Positions 14,751 to 18,372 of a stretch of DNA of 18,372 bases are shown in pieces. A program made the translations under genes and the position numbers. Position 1 is the stretch's first letter. Every line of letters begins with the position of its first letter. Origin of the DNA: an uncultured Slackia sp. (GTDB lineage Bacteria; Actinomycetota; Coriobacteriia; Coriobacteriales; Eggerthellaceae); the NCBI GenBank assembly GCA_937895975.1, contig CALBLG010000017.1, positions 1 through 18,372 on the forward strand, in the 5' to 3' direction. The notes below the pieces were generated by a model. That model saw only the letters and a list, made by a program, of their open reading frames with translations, was not told the origin of the DNA and did not search any database.

Positions 14751-14843
14751 GCGCGTGCGTTTTTCGAAGGTCGTACAATGCTTTGATACTGTCGGGCCGC
14801 GTTGCGGCTCGCTTCACTTCGACGATTTAGATAGGCGAATGCA

Positions 14844-15509
14844 ATGGCCGATACGAAACCCCAGATCGAGCAGCCCGAAGGCGAGCAGCGCGAGCAGATT
14901 GATACCCCGGCGAAAAAGAAGGCCGCCGTTGTGGTGGGTTGCCTGATTGCCGTGGTGCTGGTCGCTGCCGTGATTTTCGTGCTTATGCCGCGCGATGGCG
15001 GCAAGGGCGCGAAGCCGGGCGATGCGTCTGCGCAAGAACAGGCGATCGAGTCGCAGCAACCTACTGCCGAGGAGCAGGCCGCGGCCGAAAAAGGAACGCT
15101 TGGCCTGCGCATTTCCGCCGATGGCTACAATGCGGAAACGGCGTCGCCGGCCATCGCGCACATCACGGGCCAAAGCGACGCGGGCGAAGCCGTTGAGACG
15201 TGCGCAGCCATCACGCTGAACGCCTCGACGCGCGTGCAGCTCGACCCGGGCACCTACGAGGTCGAAATCATTGCTCCGGTGAACGCTGATGGGTCTATGT
15301 TTGCCGCGCCCGAGCCGTTCAAGGCCGTGGTGAAGGCATCGGGCATCGCCGAAGTGGCCAAGAAGCTGACGTTCGTGCCTGCATCGGACGCCGCCGATGC
15401 CGCCGCCGAAGCCGTGGACAAGGTTGCCGCTGCCATGGCGCTGAACGACGGGTCGATCGCCGATAACGCCGCCGAAGTCGCTGCGGCGAATGCGGCGGCT
15501 GCGAAATAG
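14844..15509 (+). CDS. Single-pass membrane protein with extracytoplasmic domain
   Basis: A 221-residue protein I cannot assign to a known family. A short charged cytoplasmic N-terminus is followed by one membrane helix (about 27-48, AAVVVGCLIAVVLVAAVIF), then an acidic Glu/Gln/Ala-rich linker (52-82). A domain of about 90 residues follows with strand-like alternation (LGLRISADGYN, RVQLDPGTYEVEIIAPVN), which could be a small beta-sandwich of the carboxypeptidase-regulatory/Cna-B kind. The tail (about 175-221) is Ala-rich and likely helical. The ATG at 14844 has only a weak ATAGGCG ahead. TACAAT at 14774-14779 may be its -10. It ends at a good terminator. Confidence 0.82.
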   Translation: MADTKPQIEQPEGEQREQIDTPAKKKAAVVVGCLIAVVLVAAVIFVLMPRDGGKGAKPGDASAQEQAIESQQPTAEEQAAAEKGTLGLRISADGYNAETASPAIAHITGQSDAGEAVETCAAITLNASTRVQLDPGTYEVEIIAPVNADGSMFAAPEPFKAVVKASGIAEVAKKLTFVPASDAADAAAEAVDKVAAAMALNDGSIADNAAEVAAANAAAAK

Positions 15510-15540
15510 GGCGAGCGGCACAACGTAGCACGGATGCAGC

Positions 15541-15566
15541 AGGGGCGGCTTCAGGCCGCCCCTTTT
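15541..15566 (+). terminator. Rho-independent terminator after the membrane protein
   Basis: Perfect 9-bp stem AGGGGCGGC (15541-15549) / GCCGCCCCT (15555-15563) with a 5-base loop and TTTT. The remaining 140 bases up to 15711 show nothing further. Confidence 0.88.
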
Positions 15567-15710
15567 GTGTGCGCTTCGCTTGGGGTCGATAACCTGGTGC
15601 GTGCCAACTAGGCGGCCCGCTATCGTAACGGCGGTTGCGGTTGCGACGCATGTGGCCGATTCCTGCCGTATGTACATGGGGTCCCGTAGGGGTTTCGCTC
15701 GCATTGTTTA

Positions 15711-16160
15711 TCATGCGGGATAAAAGCGGTCGTGATGCGAGTATTTTTCCGATGCCGCCTCGCGTTCTGCTGCGCGGCGCTCCTCTGCGGCGATCAGCTC
15801 GTCGAAGCCTTTCAGGGCCGAAAATGGCATGAATTGCCGTGCTCGCTCGGGAAACGCCCGCGCGACGTGTTCGGGCGGGCGGGTCGTCGTCGCGCTCTCG
15901 GCGATTTTGTGACACGCCGCGTTTGCGTTTGCATCAAGGTCGCCGGCGCGCGCAGGGCGCTTCGAGGCGGCCTGGAAGTTTTTCGGCTCCATTTCGGTTC
16001 CCGTTTCGGGGTCGCGTGCCCGTGCCATCCGTTTGTCGTTTCTTGCTTCGTCGACCTCGCTCCATGACAAGCTGCCGAGCGGTATGTCGCCCGCGCCTCC
16101 CGCGCCAACTTCGCGAATTCGTCCCATGCGTCGCAGATATTCATCCCACTCAGCCGGCAT
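15711..16160 (-). CDS. YolD-like partner of the Y-family polymerase
   Basis: A 149-residue protein of unproven function. Residues 106-123 (RARQFMPFSALKGFDELI) match the short R-A-x-Q-F-x-P-F-x-A-L-x-G-[FY] signature of YolD-like proteins that sit beside UmuC-type polymerases in Firmicutes and relatives. Here the signature lies near the C-terminus, and about 100 N-terminal residues, mostly charged and probably flexible, precede it. That is long for this partner family. A further basic/acidic helix (120-140) ends the protein. ATG 16160 has GGAGG 5 bases ahead and overlaps the polymerase stop by 11 bases, so the two are coupled and should share SOS control. The family call rests on the short motif and the context. 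Confidence 0.75.
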   Translation of the reverse strand: MPAEWDEYLRRMGRIREVGAGGAGDIPLGSLSWSEVDEARNDKRMARARDPETGTEMEPKNFQAASKRPARAGDLDANANAACHKIAESATTTRPPEHVARAFPERARQFMPFSALKGFDELIAAEERRAAEREAASEKYSHHDRFYPA

Positions 16161-17511
16161 TGTGTCCTCCGATCTGGCCATTGCGTTCGCGCATGGTCGC
16201 CTTCTCGCGATAGCTTGTGCCGAACAGCACTGCGTTCTTGCCGAATTTCGTCTGCACGGCCAGCATCGCTTTCTGCAAATCGCGTTCGCGCCGCTTTTCT
16301 TCGGGCGCGGAAAACAGGCTTAGCTGCGACCCCTCGGCGGGTTCGATCAGCGAAAACCCCAGCATGATGCGTTTTACGCTGCGGCTGCGGTCGACCTGCT
16401 CGTCATAGATCGAGGCCGCTGTCTCGAACAGCGTGCGGAACGAGTTCGTGGCCGCGTCGAGCGTTTTCGCTCCGCCGCCCGATTCGTGCCAGCCGTCGTT
16501 GCGCGCGCCCGGCCCCACGATGCGCAGCCCGTGCCCGCCGTCGAACACCTGCGCCTCGCGCAACTCGGCAGCCTTCGCGGCGCTGATGTTCTCGTACCCC
16601 ACGTGCACAGACACACGTCGCGCGGCCAGGCCTTTATCCAGCATGTCAAGCGCGCTTGACTCCACCATCTCGCGCAGCACGATGCGCGCGTCCTCGAAGG
16701 CGTAACCGCTTGCGAGCACTTGCCCGTTCGCGATCGATTTGCCCCTGGGTTTGTATGCCTTTATGTCGGCGATGGTGCAGGGCTCCTGACCCCAGGCATG
16801 ATCGATGAGAAATTCCGCATTCACGCCGAACTCGCGGTACAGCAGTTCTTCCGACAGGCGCGTGACGTCGAACAGCGTGCGCGCGCCGTGCTTCGCGAGC
16901 CGCGCGGCGATGCCTGGGCCAATGTTCCAGATGTCGGTGATGGGCTGGTGATGCCACATGCGTGCGCGAAACGACGCCTCGTCGAGTTCGCCGATGAAGT
17001 GCGGGTCGTGTTTGGCCAGCACGTCGAGCGCCACTTTCGCCAGAAACAGGTTCTCGCCGATGCCCGCCGTGGCTCGGATGCCCACTTCGCGCTCCACGTC
17101 GTCGATGAGCGTTTGCGCAAACTGGCGCGCTGTCATGCCGCACGCCGACAGGTAGCTGGTGGCGTCGATGAAGCATTCGTCGATTGAATAGGGATAGATA
17201 TCGGCCGGTGAGACGCGCCGCAGGTACAGCGCGTAGATTTCGGCCGACTTCTGCATATACAGGCGCATGCGCGGTTTCGCCTTGAAATACTCGATGCCTT
17301 CGGGAATTTCGAACACGCGGCAGCGGTTGCGCACGCCAAGCTTTTTCATGGCGGTCGAAATCGCCAGGCAGATGGTCGTTCGTTCGCGCGTGGGGTCGGC
17401 CACCACGAGCTTCGCCGTGTTCGGGTCCATCCCGCGCGCCACGCACTCGACCGATGCGTAGAAGCATTTCAAATCGATGCACACATAAGTTTTTTGCTCG
17501 AGACCAGGCAT
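16150..17511 (-). CDS. Y-family DNA polymerase, UmuC/Pol V-like (translesion synthesis)
   Basis: A 453-residue translesion polymerase that copies past damaged bases during the SOS response. The first catalytic Asp is D13 in YVCIDLKCFYASVEC; the Lys-Cys in place of Met-Asp-Ala is typical of the UvrX/YqjW branch, not of DinB. The second acidic pair is D111-E112 in YSIDECFID. Next come GIRATAGIGENLFLAK, a thumb with DIWNIGPG, and a little-finger domain. QLSLFS near the C-terminus is a likely sliding-clamp-binding motif (QLSLF). ATG 17511 is chosen; GAAGGA lies 15 bases ahead and GGTGG 9, so the ribosome site is mediocre. The in-frame TTG at 17547 was rejected because it falls at the transcription start and inside the LexA box. 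It overlaps the YolD-like gene. Confidence 0.93.
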   Translation of the reverse strand: MPGLEQKTYVCIDLKCFYASVECVARGMDPNTAKLVVADPTRERTTICLAISTAMKKLGVRNRCRVFEIPEGIEYFKAKPRMRLYMQKSAEIYALYLRRVSPADIYPYSIDECFIDATSYLSACGMTARQFAQTLIDDVEREVGIRATAGIGENLFLAKVALDVLAKHDPHFIGELDEASFRARMWHHQPITDIWNIGPGIAARLAKHGARTLFDVTRLSEELLYREFGVNAEFLIDHAWGQEPCTIADIKAYKPRGKSIANGQVLASGYAFEDARIVLREMVESSALDMLDKGLAARRVSVHVGYENISAAKAAELREAQVFDGGHGLRIVGPGARNDGWHESGGGAKTLDAATNSFRTLFETAASIYDEQVDRSRSVKRIMLGFSLIEPAEGSQLSLFSAPEEKRRERDLQKAMLAVQTKFGKNAVLFGTSYREKATMRERNGQIGGHNAG

Positions 17512-17541
17512 TTTGGTGCGCCACCATCCTTCAATAATAGC

Positions 17542-17582
17542 GAACAACCGTTCTATTATAAACTAAAAAAGAACGAATGTTT
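17542..17582 (-). promoter_or_regulatory. SOS promoter with two LexA-type boxes
   Basis: Box 1, GAAC-AACC-GTTC (17542-17553), is a perfect GAAC-N4-GTTC palindrome matching the Gram-positive LexA/DinR core. Box 2, GAAC-GAAT-GTTT (17571-17582), differs at one base. The minus-strand -10 TATAAT (17560-17555) lies between them, putting the start near 17548 inside box 1. Box centres are 29 bases apart. LexA repression of the polymerase pair is strongly implied. Confidence 0.82.
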
Positions 17583-17650
17583 GCTTTTTGATGCGGACGG
17601 CTGGAAACGGCGAGCGAATAGGTGCCGGCCCTGGCGCGCAAGGCGATTTC

Positions 17651-18372
17651 TCAGAGGCCGATTTCTCTCCGTAGATGCCGCGATGCGTCGGCGAAGTTTG
17701 CGGGCAATTTGATTTGCCTCCCCATTATGCGGGCGATTGTTTTTGCCAAATCCTCAAAGTCGAGCGGGTCGAGGATTTGCGCACCTGTGATGCCAATCGA
17801 CGATATGCCCAGGCCCTCGAGCGCCGCCCGCCTTCGAGCGTCGGCAACGAGGCGCTCTTTCGAAGCGTGGAATTCTGCGCTGTCGTATTCGACGTCGACC
17901 TTTTCCTTGGGCCAATACAGATCGCATACGAAGAAGCGCTTTCTTAACAACATTTGCCGCTCGACGCTCAGGTCGATGCGGTGGTTCATTGATGGTTGCG
18001 CGAAGCCGTACCCGCCAAGGCGGTAGGGAAGGCTCAGCAGCATCGCGAGCTGGCTTTCCTTCGGCGACGCCGATGCCTTAAGCACATGCTTCGCCGCGCG
18101 CAGGGCTCGCCGCCTTCCTTTGCAAGGTGGAAGCGACTCTAGGAAGCGGATGATTTTTTCGGGCGATGTTAGCGGAAAGACGTTGGGGACGAAGTCGTTT
18201 TGCGCCGAAGTCGCGTAAGTTCCGCACAGTTGAAACCCAAGGAGTATGAGGCGCTCAATCGATAGGGCGCTCGCCATTTGCAGAAAGAGGAATTCGGGAA
18301 CGCTTACGTAAAGCCCCTCATCGATTCGCACGATGGCGCAGTCGTGGACGAAATCTTTGAAGACGTGGTTCA
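17651..18372 (-). CDS. Coriobacteriia-type protein with PD-(D/E)XK/DUF559-like C-terminus, 5' end outside window
   Basis: The frame is open past GTG 18331 to the right edge (upstream residues read NHVFKDFVHDCAIV), so the true start lies outside and at least 239 residues are visible. The C-terminal part holds VDVEYDSAEFHASKERL (around 17851-17898), an E-Y-D-x2-E-F-H pattern like the catalytic core of DUF559/Vsr-like nucleases of the PD-(D/E)XK fold. The middle has LCGTYA and SLPYRLGGYGFAQPSMNHRI, segments I recall from a large set of Coriobacteriia hypothetical proteins with an AbiEi-like or nuclease annotation. Whether it cuts DNA, and whether it is a defence gene, is not shown. It is codirectional with the polymerase pair but sits behind that pair's own promoter. 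Confidence 0.75.
   Translation of the reverse strand, partial: NHVFKDFVHDCAIVRIDEGLYVSVPEFLFLQMASALSIERLILLGFQLCGTYATSAQNDFVPNVFPLTSPEKIIRFLESLPPCKGRRRALRAAKHVLKASASPKESQLAMLLSLPYRLGGYGFAQPSMNHRIDLSVERQMLLRKRFFVCDLYWPKEKVDVEYDSAEFHASKERLVADARRRAALEGLGISSIGITGAQILDPLDFEDLAKTIARIMGRQIKLPANFADASRHLRREIGL

Noticed and set aside
14814..15704. A 296-codon minus-strand open frame
   Set aside because: It is antisense to the single-pass membrane protein, which has a clear membrane helix and a terminator in its own direction.
15570..15710. A possible tRNA or small RNA after the 15541 terminator
   Set aside because: No acceptor-stem pairing, T-arm (GTTC-x-A) or anticodon arm could be laid out on either strand.
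17512..17547. TTG 17547 as the polymerase start
   Set aside because: It sits inside the LexA box at the predicted transcription start. ATG 17511 begins close to the conserved catalytic strand, as expected.

Overview
The window is about 18.4 kb of GC-rich DNA, most likely from an anaerobic gut actinobacterium of the Coriobacteriia, probably family Eggerthellaceae. The evidence is a Tat-exported flavoprotein reductase paired with a membrane-anchored multiheme cytochrome c (the extracellular respiratory reductase type this family carries in many copies), a Coriobacteriia-type right-edge protein with a PD-(D/E)XK-like motif, high GC at third codon positions, and GTG/TTG starts. This assignment is inferred from gene content.

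Layout. A DUF3793 gene runs off the left edge on the minus strand, divergent from purL (single-chain FGAM synthase), which ends at a strong terminator. A gene-free stretch with a repeated 34-nt motif follows, then elp3 (tRNA wobble-uridine modification) on the minus strand with a probable leaderless promoter. A second inverted-repeat element separates elp3 from a TetR regulator. The TetR gene is divergent from a two-gene operon encoding a Tat-lipoprotein flavoprotein reductase and a cytochrome with five heme-binding motifs. That operon's promoter region is unusually readable: TTGAAA-N17-TAAGAT, one GTAC palindrome in the spacer, a second just after the start site, then two leader hairpins. Next come malic enzyme (plus strand), a Trm9-like methyltransferase, a zinc-ribbon membrane protein (minus), a brnT-brnA toxin-antitoxin pair (minus), a DUF523 protein and a single-pass membrane protein (both plus). 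A UmuC/Pol V-like polymerase overlaps a YolD-like partner on the minus strand, behind two LexA-type boxes that flank the -10. The right edge carries a cut-off gene with a PD-(D/E)XK-like motif.

How the genes fit together. The reductase-cytochrome operon is the main accessory system. Electrons would pass from the membrane quinone pool through the cytochrome to a cell-surface flavoprotein that reduces an unknown organic acceptor, and the TetR protein probably senses that acceptor or a related molecule. The flavoprotein's presumed active-site stretches differ from fumarate reductase, so the substrate cannot be named. Elp3 and the Trm9-like methyltransferase could act in sequence on U34 of tRNAs (cm5U then mcm5U), but they are not adjacent and the link is speculative. 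purL, malic enzyme and DUF523 look like ordinary chromosomal genes. No rRNA, tRNA, CRISPR array, transposase or phage gene was recognised.
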